A stretch of 64,000 nucleotides of DNA from Tamlana carrageenivorans (GTDB lineage: Bacteria > Bacteroidota > Bacteroidia > Flavobacteriales > Flavobacteriaceae), in the NCBI RefSeq assembly GCF_002893765.1, contig NZ_CP025938.1, positions 1,922,001 to 1,986,000 of the forward strand, written 5' to 3'. Below are positions 44,662 through 54,128 of this stretch, one piece after another (within the stretch, counting starts at the first letter, position 1; every line of letters starts with the position of its first letter). Both the position numbers and the translations under genes were made by a program. Below the pieces are notes generated by a model. The model searched no databases. It saw nothing but the letters and a program-made list of their open reading frames with translations, and was not told the DNA's origin.

Positions 44662-45969
44662 TTATACTGTTTGCAAGGTCTGGTTATAAGCTGAAAGAAT
44701 GTCACCTTCGTAGGTTTTATAAAATTCGGGGTCGAAATTGGCTTCAGCTAAGTGATTAATAACAAAATGAACATCTCGCTTTTCGGTGAGCCATTTGTCA
44801 AAGGTTTCGTGTCGCATACGAATACCAAAAGTATTGATGCCTAAAAATTGATTGGTATTTTCATGATAAGCTACCGTGATGCATTTGGTGTCATCGTCAT
44901 GTTTCCAGTGGAAATGCTTTTCGTAATCTGGTTTGCCTTTTTTACCATGAACCCAACCATAAGTTTGATATTCAATATCTAGAAATTTGGCTGAGTTAAA
45001 CCAATGTCCGGGATTGTAAGCCATACGATTACCGCAAATGGTTTGGGCTAAAGCTTCACCCATCATACGCCCTGTGTACCAAACCGCTTCAACTGGAGGG
45101 CGTTGGCCTACAGGTTCTATTTGTTCGGCACAATCGCCAATAGCATAAATATCAGGAATATTGGTTTCTAAAAAACGATTCACTTTAATGCCTTTGTTGG
45201 TTTCAATATCAGAATCTTTAACAAAATTGATATTCGGTGAAACACCAGCGGTAAGTCCAACGACGTTACAAGGGATTTCTTCGCCCGTTTCTTCAATAAT
45301 GACCGATTTAACCTGGCCATTTTCATCAGAAACAATTTCCTTTAAGTTTGTGCCAAGCCGTAAATCGATATGGTGATTTTTAATGTGACGATTAATCATG
45401 TCACTTTCGCCCTGTGGTAAAATACCGTTCCAGAAACTTTGTTCTCGCACTAAAAAAGTAACCGGGATGTTTCGCGAATTTAGCATTTCGGCAAGCTCAA
45501 TGCCTATTAAACCGCCTCCAACAATAACGGCCCTTTTACAGGATTGATTATCGGGAGCATATTTTTCTAAAAGGTCTAAATCTTGTTTGTGGTACAGTCC
45601 CATAACGCCTTCCAGGTCTTGTCCTGGCCAACCAAATTTATTGGGCTTGCTTCCGGTGGCTATAATGAGTTTGTCGTAATTTAGAGTTTCGCCATTTTCA
45701 AAATACAGCGTTTTTGTGTCGCTTTCAACCTTTTCAACAAAAGCCTTTTTTAATGCTATGCGGTTTTTCTCCCAAAACCAATTTTCATAGGGCTGTGTAT
45801 GCTTAAAAGTCATGTGGCCCATATAAATGTACATTAATGCGGTTCTGGAGAAAAAATACTCGGTTTCCGAAGAAATGATGGTAATCTTCTTATTAGAAAA
45901 TTTACGAATATGCCTAGCCGCCGTAACGCCTGCTATGCCATTTCCTATAATTACAACATGTTCTTCCAT
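44662..45969 (-). CDS. NAD(P)/FAD-dependent oxidoreductase
   Basis: 435 aa pyridine nucleotide-disulfide oxidoreductase fold without the redox Cys pair. It has an FAD site (HVVIIGNGIAGVTAARHI), a second Rossmann motif for NAD(P)H (AVIVGGGLIGIELAEML) and the second FAD contact (IPDIYAIGDCAEQ). It is similar to nitrite reductase and rubredoxin reductase FAD subunits, with an additional C-terminal region of about 120 residues. With the downstream polyferredoxin it could move electrons between NAD(P)H and a membrane carrier. The partner reaction is unknown. Confidence 0.85.
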   Translation of the reverse strand: MEEHVVIIGNGIAGVTAARHIRKFSNKKITIISSETEYFFSRTALMYIYMGHMTFKHTQPYENWFWEKNRIALKKAFVEKVESDTKTLYFENGETLNYDKLIIATGSKPNKFGWPGQDLEGVMGLYHKQDLDLLEKYAPDNQSCKRAVIVGGGLIGIELAEMLNSRNIPVTFLVREQSFWNGILPQGESDMINRHIKNHHIDLRLGTNLKEIVSDENGQVKSVIIEETGEEIPCNVVGLTAGVSPNINFVKDSDIETNKGIKVNRFLETNIPDIYAIGDCAEQIEPVGQRPPVEAVWYTGRMMGEALAQTICGNRMAYNPGHWFNSAKFLDIEYQTYGWVHGKKGKPDYEKHFHWKHDDDTKCITVAYHENTNQFLGINTFGIRMRHETFDKWLTEKRDVHFVINHLAEANFDPEFYKTYEGDILSAYNQTLQTV

Positions 45970-46225
45970 GGATAAAAAATGCTTGTTTTTTGTGTTTTGA
46001 AACTTTTAAAGCCTACTCTAGTATGCTAAAGTTGATTTATGGGTCGTAGATAAAGGTAATAACTTAAAAGTGGACTTCAATTTAGAACTGGTTTAAATTG
46101 ATAAACCACATTTTTTTGGTTCGTTTCTTCATCAGTGAAAAAAATGAAGCGTTATGCTTTTTACTTAGGACGGGAATTATAATATTTCCTTGACCTTTGC
46201 ATTTAATATTTTAAAAAGAAACTGT

Positions 46226-46233
46226 TAGTTTTG
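46226..46233 (+). promoter_or_regulatory. Bacteroidota -7 box
   Basis: TAGTTTTG fits TAnnTTTG and lies 17 bases before the phosphatase ATG at 46250. Confidence 0.55.
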
Positions 46234-46249
46234 CTGAAAACAGATAAAC

Positions 46250-46984
46250 ATGAAGCGTACCATTGCTATTGGAGATATTCACGGCGGATTAAGAGCCTTA
46301 ACCCAGGTGTTAAATAAAGTTGAGGTTAAAGATGAAGATAAACTTATTTTTGTTGGCGATTATGTTGATGGTTGGAGTGAAGCCGCTCAAGTTATTCAGC
46401 TTTTAGTCGAACTTTCCGAAAAAGTAACATGTGTATGTATAAAAGGAAATCATGATGTTTGGACTGAAGCCTGGTTGCGTTCTGGAGAGGTGAATCCGGT
46501 TTGGTACATGCACGGTGGTAAAGAAACCATGGAAAGCTACGAAGGGTTTTCAGATGAAGAGAAACAGATTCACTTAAACTTTTTTGAAAACATGCCTTTG
46601 TATCATTTAGATGATGAAAACCGCTTGTTTCTTCATGCTGGATTTACCTCTGTTAAAGGTGTAGAAGCCGAAATTAATCCAGAATACTTTTACCTAGATC
46701 GTACCCTTTGGGAAATGGCACTTACCATGAAGACCGATATTCCTGAAGACGATTCCATTTTTCCTAAACGATTAAAACTTTACAAAGAGATTTATATCGG
46801 TCACACGCCTACTACAAATTTCGGTGTTGATGTTCCTATGAATGTACTGAATGTTTGGAATATTGATACAGGGGCCGCTTTTAAAGGTAAAGTAACGGCT
46901 TTAAATATCGATACTAAGGCGTTTTATCAAAGTGATAACTTACCCGATTTATATCCAGACGAACCGGGAAGAAACAAGAGTTAG
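46250..46984 (+). CDS. PPP-like serine/threonine phosphatase (metallophosphoesterase)
   Basis: 244 aa, cytoplasmic. Metal-binding motifs in order: IAIGDIHGG, FVGDYVDGW, IKGNHDVW, LFLHAGF and IYIGHTPT. This is the bacterial PPP/Ap4A-hydrolase-like class, which removes phosphate from proteins or splits dinucleoside polyphosphates; which applies cannot be told. It is a single gene with its own -7 box, converging on the next gene with 2 bases between stops. Confidence 0.87.
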   Translation: MKRTIAIGDIHGGLRALTQVLNKVEVKDEDKLIFVGDYVDGWSEAAQVIQLLVELSEKVTCVCIKGNHDVWTEAWLRSGEVNPVWYMHGGKETMESYEGFSDEEKQIHLNFFENMPLYHLDDENRLFLHAGFTSVKGVEAEINPEYFYLDRTLWEMALTMKTDIPEDDSIFPKRLKLYKEIYIGHTPTTNFGVDVPMNVLNVWNIDTGAAFKGKVTALNIDTKAFYQSDNLPDLYPDEPGRNKS

Positions 46985-46986
46985 AC

Positions 46987-48501
46987 TTACTCTATACTCT
47001 TAAAATCCTTAATGGCTTGGTTAGGTTCAATAACATTATAACCTTTCCAGAACTCAGGGTCGTAAGCAGGTAAGTACACCGGTTTTACTTTAGGTTTTTC
47101 GGTAAAGGCATCAAAATCTGCAGTTGTGAGTGCATCGTTATCAAAAATAATTAACTCACTTTTTTCGATATTTGAGACCTCAAAATGCACATCGGTAGAC
47201 AATTCATTTTGCTTTCTTCTGCCTTTTGTGTTTTTATTTTTTTCAATGATTTTTAACGGACGCTCGATCTCGAATGTGGAGCCATCTTCGCTATCGGCGT
47301 ATTTTAAATCGTAAGTGCCTTCGTTGTTTTTGGCGTAAATAATGGTGCCTTTTTTAAGGTAATGCCTGTATGAAATGCCTAGTAAATTAAATTTTTTCAA
47401 AGGTTTTACATTTTCATAATCTAAGCGTACAATGGCAAAATCGTCAACGTTTACATAAATAACACCTTTGTAATCTTCGCTGCGTTTGGGATTAAAACGT
47501 ATTTTATAAACGAAATTGTCGTTTAAAAAGCTGTAATCTTCTAGTTTAAATTCGTAACGGTTGGATTTGCTAAGAAAGTTAAAATCGCTGTCTTCAAAAA
47601 TAAAGCTTTCGCGCTGTAAGTTGGATATGGCAGATTTTCTATATTTTAAAAAGTATTCTTTACGCTCTTTTTCTTTTTTCTTTTCTGCTTCTAGCAAGGC
47701 ATCTGTTTTGGCGACTTGGTCGTTGTCAATGGTATCAAAAAAGGTTGTGTCCATATCACTCTTAGTTCCAAAAAAGCCATATTTTATTTTAAAGTAAGAA
47801 TCGCGTTTTATATGTTTTTTTAAAATGTTATTAAACTTTTCTTCGTAAGCCTCAAAAGTAACCTCATTGCTTTTGTCGTATAAATGGGAGGCTTTAATAA
47901 TGTCTAATTTCTGCTCGCTTTTAATCCCCGATTTACCATAAATATCGGCTAAGATTTCGGTGTAATCATCGGCATTTTTAGGTAAGTCTGATAATACGCT
48001 GTCTACAAATTGTTGGTTGAGTTCGGGAATGCTTGATTTTTTAATCTCGACGTCGTTTTTTAAAATATGATTAAAGTTAGAAGCTCGATAAAAAAGTCTG
48101 CTTTTAATAGGGTTGTGGTTGTAATTACTTTCTAAGTTTTCGTTTATTTTTTCAATGATTTCCTCGGCAGAGTAATTTTTATTAGACACCAATACTTCTT
48201 CGAGTTCGATGGATTTTTCACTTAATAGAATGATGGTATCTTGAAAATCTTCAATCAAATACTGTTTCGTTTCATAACCAAGAGACCTGATTTTTAAGGA
48301 ATCGGTTTTTGATGGTTTTTTAGTTAAATACAGTAAAAAATCGCCGTTTTCATTACTAATAACACCCGCTTTTTCGTTTACAGAAATCGTGGCGTATGGA
48401 ATGGGTTTTTTTGAAACCGAATCTAATATTTTAGCTTGTATGGCTTCTTGGGCTTGCAGAAAAAAAGGGGTTATAAAAATTAAAATATAAAGGTGTTTCA
48501 T
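46987..48501 (-). CDS. Exported protein with carboxypeptidase-regulatory-like domain
   Basis: 504 aa from ATG 48501 (MKHLYILIFITPFFLQAQ, a signal peptide). Residues about 20-105 are a CarboxypepD_reg-like beta sandwich (KILDSVSKKPIPYATISVNE, ISNENGDFLLYL). The rest, with EEIIEKINENLESNYNHNP and a beta-rich C-terminal half, is like the DUF5686-type proteins of Bacteroidota but without the outer-membrane barrel. Probably periplasmic or attached to the outer membrane. Function unknown. The frame continues upstream to 48540 without coding character. Confidence 0.7.
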   Translation of the reverse strand: MKHLYILIFITPFFLQAQEAIQAKILDSVSKKPIPYATISVNEKAGVISNENGDFLLYLTKKPSKTDSLKIRSLGYETKQYLIEDFQDTIILLSEKSIELEEVLVSNKNYSAEEIIEKINENLESNYNHNPIKSRLFYRASNFNHILKNDVEIKKSSIPELNQQFVDSVLSDLPKNADDYTEILADIYGKSGIKSEQKLDIIKASHLYDKSNEVTFEAYEEKFNNILKKHIKRDSYFKIKYGFFGTKSDMDTTFFDTIDNDQVAKTDALLEAEKKKEKERKEYFLKYRKSAISNLQRESFIFEDSDFNFLSKSNRYEFKLEDYSFLNDNFVYKIRFNPKRSEDYKGVIYVNVDDFAIVRLDYENVKPLKKFNLLGISYRHYLKKGTIIYAKNNEGTYDLKYADSEDGSTFEIERPLKIIEKNKNTKGRRKQNELSTDVHFEVSNIEKSELIIFDNDALTTADFDAFTEKPKVKPVYLPAYDPEFWKGYNVIEPNQAIKDFKSIE

Positions 48502-48575
48502 GAAGTTCGTTTTTATAAATGTATAACGAATAACACACACCTTTGTAACATTTAATTTTTTATTAAGGAAATTTA

Positions 48576-49286
48576 TTATATTTTAATATTTACATGTTTT
48601 TTATAATAGTTGTGTAAATCTTGGGCAGAAGCGCCAAACCACTTTTTTACATAAATGGACCAATATAAATATTGAAGTTTCCAAACACCGTGTTTATTAT
48701 AGCAACGGGCCGATGTTTTTAAGGGTTTATTAATCACTACAAACTGCTTTCGAGCAAAGAGTTCATTAATCAAGATATTGTCTTCGTAAATGATATAATT
48801 TTCATCATAGCCACCAATCTCATCAAAAAGGGATTTGGTAATAAACTGACTTTGGTCGCCACCACGACAAGCGCGCCAGTTAAATTGGGTGAGCCAACCT
48901 GCTAATTGTAACCACCAATGGTTGCTGTCAAATTTCATTCTAAAACAACCTGCGGCATGGCCTTTTTCTACTTCATTAATAATAAGTTCGTCGAAGTTTT
49001 TAGGCGGAAAAGAATCGGCGTGAAGGAAGTAAAGAATATCGCCCGTGGCCTGTTTGGCTCCATAATTCATCTGCTTGGCACGGCCTTTTTCAGAGTTTAG
49101 TAAGCGTATTTTTTTATGAGTTAATGCCGAAACTAACTTAGGAGTTTCATCGGTACTGCCACCATCAACCACTATAATTTCAGCAATGTTTTCCGCGGAA
49201 GCGTTATCTAAAAGCAGTTTTAGTAGCTTCTGGATAAAAGGCGCTTCATTTAAAGCCGGAATTATAATCGAAATTTGTTTACTCAT
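48576..49286 (-). CDS. Arsenosugar-associated glycosyltransferase, TIGR04283 type
   Basis: 236 aa GT2 domain: ISIIIPALNEAPFIQKLL, VVDGGSTDET, RAKQMNYGA, LHADSFPP and RACRGGDQSQF. The latter two match the TIGR04283 subfamily that occurs beside arsM and arsS. It may transfer the sugar part during arsenosugar synthesis. It is the last gene of the minus-strand cluster and overlaps the DUF547 gene by 8 bases. Confidence 0.85.
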   Translation of the reverse strand: MSKQISIIIPALNEAPFIQKLLKLLLDNASAENIAEIIVVDGGSTDETPKLVSALTHKKIRLLNSEKGRAKQMNYGAKQATGDILYFLHADSFPPKNFDELIINEVEKGHAAGCFRMKFDSNHWWLQLAGWLTQFNWRACRGGDQSQFITKSLFDEIGGYDENYIIYEDNILINELFARKQFVVINKPLKTSARCYNKHGVWKLQYLYWSIYVKKWFGASAQDLHNYYKKHVNIKI

Positions 49287-50031
49287 TGAGTTTCCAAATA
49301 TAGCTTTTATATTGAATTTTCGCTTTCGCGGAAATGGGTACAGTTGTATATTGGTTTATAAAATCGATTAACGTGCCGTTTTGCTTGAAATCGTTTGTAA
49401 ACCACTGGAATATTTTTGAAAGTTCTAAGTCGTTTTCTGAAATGCTATTCTTTGTTGAATCATTTAGGAAATCTGTAGCCGCTTGATTTAGCTGAAGCTT
49501 TAATTTGGAAGCTATAAAAGCGCTATTTTGTAGTTTCGGACACGATACTGCGGCACACACAATCGCGAAATGTATGCGTGGCTCGTCCATTTTTATTAAG
49601 ATTTTATGTTCAATATCATGAAGGTTGTAAGTATCTCCACCAAGCGTCCATAGTTTTTGTTTCCACGGATGTTTAATGTCTTTAATGCTTTCAATAGGGT
49701 AGTTTCTAATAATAAGATCTATGGTCAAAGCATTGTAAGCGTTTATCCAGTAGGCTAGTTTTTCTTCGCGACTCCATTCCGACTGAGGTGTATTTTTACC
49801 AAGCTGGTTGATGTAATCTTGTAATTTTTTTTCATCCTTTATAAAGCCTTTATAATTCACCTTACCTTGGTTTGATACATGTTTTTGAAGTAAATCATGC
49901 CATAAACGATGATTAAAATACTTTCGATTTTCGGTTGAAACCGTGTTTGTTTTGGAAGTTATATCTGGGGTTTGTAAAGAAAAACAAGCCATTGTCGATA
50001 CTAAACAAATCCAAAAAATGAACCATTTCAT
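49279..50031 (-). CDS. DUF547 domain protein
   Basis: 250 aa from ATG 50031 (MKWFIFWICLVSTMAC), with a signal peptide or lipoprotein leader whose Cys is near residue 16. The DUF547 core is clear: KLAYWINAYNALTIDLI, HDIEHKILI and IHFAIVCAAVSCPKL. The fold is related to thiol proteases, but no activity is established. Genes of this family are frequent next to arsenosugar genes in flavobacteria. It starts 5 bases after the desaturase gene stop. Confidence 0.83.
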   Translation of the reverse strand: MKWFIFWICLVSTMACFSLQTPDITSKTNTVSTENRKYFNHRLWHDLLQKHVSNQGKVNYKGFIKDEKKLQDYINQLGKNTPQSEWSREEKLAYWINAYNALTIDLIIRNYPIESIKDIKHPWKQKLWTLGGDTYNLHDIEHKILIKMDEPRIHFAIVCAAVSCPKLQNSAFIASKLKLQLNQAATDFLNDSTKNSISENDLELSKIFQWFTNDFKQNGTLIDFINQYTTVPISAKAKIQYKSYIWKLNE

Positions 50032-50035
50032 ACGC

Positions 50036-50938
50036 TTATTTTTTTGTTTTTTGTGCTGAAGCATCGCTTATGTAAAGCTCCTGATTGATGAAGTTTTTTG
50101 GGAAATTTTCATCACCTTCAAAACCCAGTTCAATGTCTTTTCCACTATGTGGTAAGTACTTCGTTTTAAAAAGATAGTCCCAAATGCTTAAGGTGAGGCC
50201 GTAGTTCATACCATATTTTAAATGTTTTGGTAAGGATTTCGCATGATGCCAAATGTGCATTTTAGGGTTGTTCAAAATGTATTTTAAAACACCATAATCC
50301 CAGCCCAGATTGGCGTGATTTAAGTGTCCAATAACAATACTGAAAAAATATACAAAAGCAACATCTTTGGAGCTGTAGTTCCCTATAAGAGCCAATGGAA
50401 TATAAAGCAACGATTTATATACAATGGGCTCCATCCAGTGGTAGCGTAAATGTGCCGCAAAGCCCATTTCTTTCACCGAATGATGTACTTTATGAAAATT
50501 CCATAGCCATGGGACGCGGTGTAGTAGGCGATGGGTATTCCATTGAATAAAATCGGAAACCAGAAAGAATATTAATAAGCCTAACCAGGTTGGTAATTGG
50601 TTAACATCGAAAATTTGAAAACTGGAGAGGGAAAGTCCCAAAGTGCCCAAAAGATCGTTAAATAGTTCGGCTGCCGTATTGGATAAGGCTATTAAAATAA
50701 TAAGATTTAATAGAAAAAAATTGAAGAACATATAAAACGTATCCAACCAAAAATCTTTCCTGAAAATCGATTGATTTTTACGCCAAGGAAACAGCATTTC
50801 CAAACCCCAAACGATTAATGAAATGATGATTAAACCATAAAAATAATTATCCCAATGAGGCGGGAATTGCACCTCGTGTTTAAGGTAATTCCAGTATCCT
50901 GAATAGGCTTTTTTTATGATGTTAATGTATTTTTCCAT
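50036..50938 (-). CDS. Sterol desaturase/fatty acid hydroxylase family protein
   Basis: 300 aa integral membrane di-iron enzyme with four or five helices. The three His motifs are HRLLH, HKVHH and HIWHH, in the usual order. It would hydroxylate or desaturate a lipid. Within an arsenosugar cluster this could relate to arsenolipids, but that is inference. It is followed directly by the DUF547 gene on the same strand. Confidence 0.88.
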   Translation of the reverse strand: MEKYINIIKKAYSGYWNYLKHEVQFPPHWDNYFYGLIIISLIVWGLEMLFPWRKNQSIFRKDFWLDTFYMFFNFFLLNLIILIALSNTAAELFNDLLGTLGLSLSSFQIFDVNQLPTWLGLLIFFLVSDFIQWNTHRLLHRVPWLWNFHKVHHSVKEMGFAAHLRYHWMEPIVYKSLLYIPLALIGNYSSKDVAFVYFFSIVIGHLNHANLGWDYGVLKYILNNPKMHIWHHAKSLPKHLKYGMNYGLTLSIWDYLFKTKYLPHSGKDIELGFEGDENFPKNFINQELYISDASAQKTKK

Positions 50939-51077
50939 CCCAGTTCCCGCGTGGTCGGGGATATTTTTGATTGTTGTTGAGGTTGTAAAAACTTAGTAAA
51001 CCTTGTTTTAATTCAAAAAACGCTTTTAAAAATAGTTTGCCTAGTACTTCCGATGGTGTTTTTCATTTCAATTTATG

Positions 51078-51101
51078 AGATTCCTGCTTTCGCAGGAATT
51101 A
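51078..51101. repeat. Short perfect hairpin overlapping the arsM stop
   Basis: ATTCCTGC (51080-51087) and GCAGGAAT (51092-51099) pair perfectly around TTTC. It ends in the arsM stop codon and belongs to the ATTCC/GGAAT type of dispersed repeats also seen inside mvaD. Confidence 0.75.
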
Positions 51102-52067
51102 GCAACACCCGCCACCATCATAATGAAAAGTCGACGGACTAATAAAAATATCATCTCTGTTTAAACTTTCTAGAGCGGCAGCCGTTTTATCGCAAATGGC
51201 TAAAGGCTGATTTTTAAGTAAAACATGACCTTTTTTATCATCAAAATAATCGGATTCACCATAGTAAATAGCGGCTTTACCCGTAAAAACACATGGTCCA
51301 TCTTCTGGCATAGGGTCTTTTATAGCGGCTACTTCAATGGATTCGATATAAATTAATTCGTTAGTCGGATAATTTTTAGGATCGAGAATTCGGTAAGGTT
51401 TTCTAGCGCGAATTTCAATGGTGCCAAAGCCAGCATCTGTTAATGCTTTTACATATTCAGCAATAGGTAAACTTCCGCTTAAGCATAACGCTCGTAACCT
51501 TTCATCGTTTCTTAACGCTTCATTCATAGGTTGTTCACAAGTAGGATCACTCATAACCAAACGTCCATGTGGTTTTAAAACGCGGTACATTTCGGCAATG
51601 GCTTGCTTTAAATCTTCAGCTTTAAAAATATTAAACAAACAGTTTTGTGCGGCAACGTCTATGCTGTTATCTTCTACCGGAAGATTCATGGCGTCCCCTT
51701 TTTTAAGGTCTACAAATTCACTTTTAAACCAAGGATTTTGCGCTTCAGCTTCTTTAAAGTTTTTTCTAGATGCTTCAAGCATTTCATCGACAACATCAAT
51801 ACCAATAACGCCGTTTTTCTGACGATTAAAATAGGCAAATTGTAATAGTTCCATACCGCCTCCAACACCAACATAAAGCATTTTTGGGTTGTTGGTTAAA
51901 TCGCGAGCATGCACAGTAGAACCACAACCATAATTCATCTCCTGCATGATTTTAGGGATTTTTAATCCTGGTAATTCCCAAATAGGGTTTGTAGTACAGC
52001 ATAAACCAACATCTGGAGTTAATGCGGCTTCTTTGTAGACGTTGTGGGTGGTTTCTAAATAACTCAT
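51099..52067 (-). CDS. arsM: Arsenite methyltransferase of arsenosugar pathway
   Basis: 322 aa from ATG 52067 (MSYLETTHNVYKEAA). SAM-dependent methyltransferase: MLYVGVGGGMELLQFAY and GVIGIDVVDEML form the SAM site, and DVAAQNCLFNIF the motif after it. Several Cys could bind arsenic (GLCCTTNP, YGCGST, QNCLF, PTCEQP and the C-terminal GGGCC). It makes methylated arsenic with SAM, the first step before the sugar part is added. Neighbouring genes fit this. Confidence 0.9.
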   Translation of the reverse strand: MSYLETTHNVYKEAALTPDVGLCCTTNPIWELPGLKIPKIMQEMNYGCGSTVHARDLTNNPKMLYVGVGGGMELLQFAYFNRQKNGVIGIDVVDEMLEASRKNFKEAEAQNPWFKSEFVDLKKGDAMNLPVEDNSIDVAAQNCLFNIFKAEDLKQAIAEMYRVLKPHGRLVMSDPTCEQPMNEALRNDERLRALCLSGSLPIAEYVKALTDAGFGTIEIRARKPYRILDPKNYPTNELIYIESIEVAAIKDPMPEDGPCVFTGKAAIYYGESDYFDDKKGHVLLKNQPLAICDKTAAALESLNRDDIFISPSTFHYDGGGCC

Positions 52068-52107
52068 TTTTTCGTTGTTGTTTTTAGTTGTTGGTTTGAA
52101 CTTGTTA

Positions 52108-52193
52108 ATAATCAATAGTCAATAATCAACAGTCAGAGGTCAATAGTCAAAGGTCAACACTCAACACTCAACAGTCAAAGGTCAACACTCAAC
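52108..52193. repeat. Imperfect 7-base direct repeats (TCAACAC/TCAATAG/TCAAAGG)
   Basis: About 85 bases of short irregular repeats between arsM and the phosphorylase gene; on the coding strand they read as TTGAC/TTGAG units. They lie upstream of the arsM start and could vary in length. Confidence 0.8.
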
Positions 52194-52199
52194 GAGATC

Positions 52200-53012
52200 C
52201 TAAAGACTCTTTATTAGCTCCTTAAATAGGGTGATCATATCTGGTTCGGCTTTATGTGCCATGGCAATAATGTCTTCAATATTTACAGGTTCTAAGTGGT
52301 CTGGGTCGCATTCATCGGTTAAAACTGACACGGCAGCTACTTTTAATTTTAAATGATTGGCAACAATTATTTCTGGAACCGTACTCATTCCAACGGCATC
52401 GGCACCAATAATTTTTAGCATACGGTATTCGGCGCGCGTTTCTAATTGCGGACCAACAACACTCGAATAAACACCTTGGTGTAGATTAATGTTGTGAGCC
52501 TTAGCGATATTTTTAAATTTGGTGTTTATTTCTGCATTATAAGGAGCGCTCATATCAACAAAACGTTCGCCCATTTTTTCTACCCCATTAAAAGCAAGAG
52601 GTGAACTGCCTTGTAAATTGATGTGGTCTTCAATAAGCATAATGTCTCCCTTTTTGAAGTTTAAGTTTATCGCTCCAGCAGCATTTGATACTAAAAGGGT
52701 ATGAATGCCTAGTTTTTCCATAATACGAACCGGATAGGTTACGTCTTGTAAAGTATAGCCTTCATACAAATGAAAACGTCCTTGCATAACCACCACTTTT
52801 TTGCCTTCGAGCATTCCGAAAATTAATTTTCCTTTGTGAAACTCTACCGTTGCAGTTGGGAAATAGGGTATGTGGTTATAACTTATTTCTTTAATAATGT
52901 CAATTTCATTAATCAATTGGCCTAATCCTGTGCCCAGAATAATGCCAATTTCTGGTTTGTCAAAGCCTTTTTCTATTAAATATTCGGTTGTTTTTTCTAT
53001 TTGATTAATCAT
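52200..53012 (-). CDS. Purine-nucleoside phosphorylase
   Basis: 270 aa, the trimeric PNP type (PunA-like). Motifs are IGIILGTGLGQL, MQGRFHLYEGY, LVSNAAGAIN, VVGPQLETRAEYRML and DAVGMSTVPEIIVA. It splits purine nucleosides with phosphate. In arsenosugar clusters it is thought to remove adenine from the arsenic-containing adenosine intermediate, leaving a ribose phosphate. It is the first gene after the 8-kb block. Confidence 0.92.
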   Translation of the reverse strand: MINQIEKTTEYLIEKGFDKPEIGIILGTGLGQLINEIDIIKEISYNHIPYFPTATVEFHKGKLIFGMLEGKKVVVMQGRFHLYEGYTLQDVTYPVRIMEKLGIHTLLVSNAAGAINLNFKKGDIMLIEDHINLQGSSPLAFNGVEKMGERFVDMSAPYNAEINTKFKNIAKAHNINLHQGVYSSVVGPQLETRAEYRMLKIIGADAVGMSTVPEIIVANHLKLKVAAVSVLTDECDPDHLEPVNIEDIIAMAHKAEPDMITLFKELIKSL

Positions 53013-53129
53013 AAAATAATCTTTTTAATTGTTTCTTGGTTTTGCGATTTCATGCTTTTGTGATTCAAGAAAAACTTAAATCTACTTGTTTTGTGACTGC
53101 GAAAAAGCCTTTCGAGGTGTATTTTGTTT

Positions 53130-53137
53130 TATATTTG
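53130..53137 (+). promoter_or_regulatory. Bacteroidota -7 box
   Basis: TATATTTG fits TAnnTTTG and lies 65 bases before the serine hydrolase ATG at 53203. Confidence 0.45.
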
Positions 53138-53202
53138 TTAGTAACGGGTGCAGATACAAAAATTGTATGATGCGCTAATAGTTTAATTAAATACCTATTG
53201 GT

Positions 53203-54117
53203 ATGAAAACTTTAAAATCTAAATTTGTTTTATCTATCCTGTTTTTCGCGGTTGTTACGATAGCATGGTCGCAAAACACCCTACCCATCCATAAAGCTGA
53301 AGTTACAGAATTAAACACCAACAAATGTAAGGCTCTTGAGAAGAATTTAAAAGCAGAGTTATCCAAAAATAGTAAATGGAAATCACTTATAGCCAATAAG
53401 AAAATGTCTATTGCTGTGGTCGATTTAAGTCAACATGACATAAAATATGCTGGAGTTAATGGAAATAACATGATGTATGCCGCCAGTTTGCCTAAAATTG
53501 CTGTTTTATATGCGGTTATTGACGCTATCGATAAAGGAGAGGTTAAAGACACTCCAGAAATCCGTAAAGATTTAAAACTTATGATTGCCAAGTCTAATAA
53601 CGCTGCATCAACCAGAATGATCGATTTGGTAGGTTATAAAAAGATTGAAGCGGTATTACGTAAAGCGGGAAACTCTTTATATGATCCAGGGACAGGAGGC
53701 GGATTATGGGTAGGAAAACGGTATGCAGCAGCAGGAAAGCGCTATCCAGATCCTATTAAAGGGCTAAGTCATGCAGCGACTTCTTATCAAGCAGCAAATT
53801 TTTATTACCACCTGGTTTTTGGTAAACTTATAAGCTTTGAGCGTTCTGCCGAAATGTTAGAAATATTAAAAGATCCAGAGTTGGGGCATAAATTTGTGTA
53901 TACCCTTAGAGATATTGCACCTAATGCTAAACTATATCGTAAATCGGGATCATGGAAAAATTATCATTCCGATTCAGTGCTCGTATGGGGGCCTGAAAGA
54001 AGGTATATTTTAGTGGCTTTAATAGAAGATCCTAGAGGGGAAAAAATTGTTAGAAATTTAGTTAAGCCTGTAGAAAAAGTTTTAAAAAATTCGAAAACCT
54101 TAAATTGTTCAAAATAA
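53203..54117 (+). CDS. Exported class-A beta-lactamase-like serine hydrolase (short)
   Basis: 304 aa with a signal peptide ending near VTIAWSQ (24). The penicillin-binding fold motifs are Ser95-LPK98 (AASLPKIAVL), SNN at 131-133 and KSGS at 247-250. They correspond to SxxK, SDN and K(T/S)G of class A beta-lactamases and PBP-type enzymes. Periplasmic. The substrate is unknown; a peptidoglycan or related target is possible. The next gene begins 11 bases on, so they form an operon. Confidence 0.83.
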   Translation: MKTLKSKFVLSILFFAVVTIAWSQNTLPIHKAEVTELNTNKCKALEKNLKAELSKNSKWKSLIANKKMSIAVVDLSQHDIKYAGVNGNNMMYAASLPKIAVLYAVIDAIDKGEVKDTPEIRKDLKLMIAKSNNAASTRMIDLVGYKKIEAVLRKAGNSLYDPGTGGGLWVGKRYAAAGKRYPDPIKGLSHAATSYQAANFYYHLVFGKLISFERSAEMLEILKDPELGHKFVYTLRDIAPNAKLYRKSGSWKNYHSDSVLVWGPERRYILVALIEDPRGEKIVRNLVKPVEKVLKNSKTLNCSK

Positions 54118-54128
54118 ACTAGCATAAC

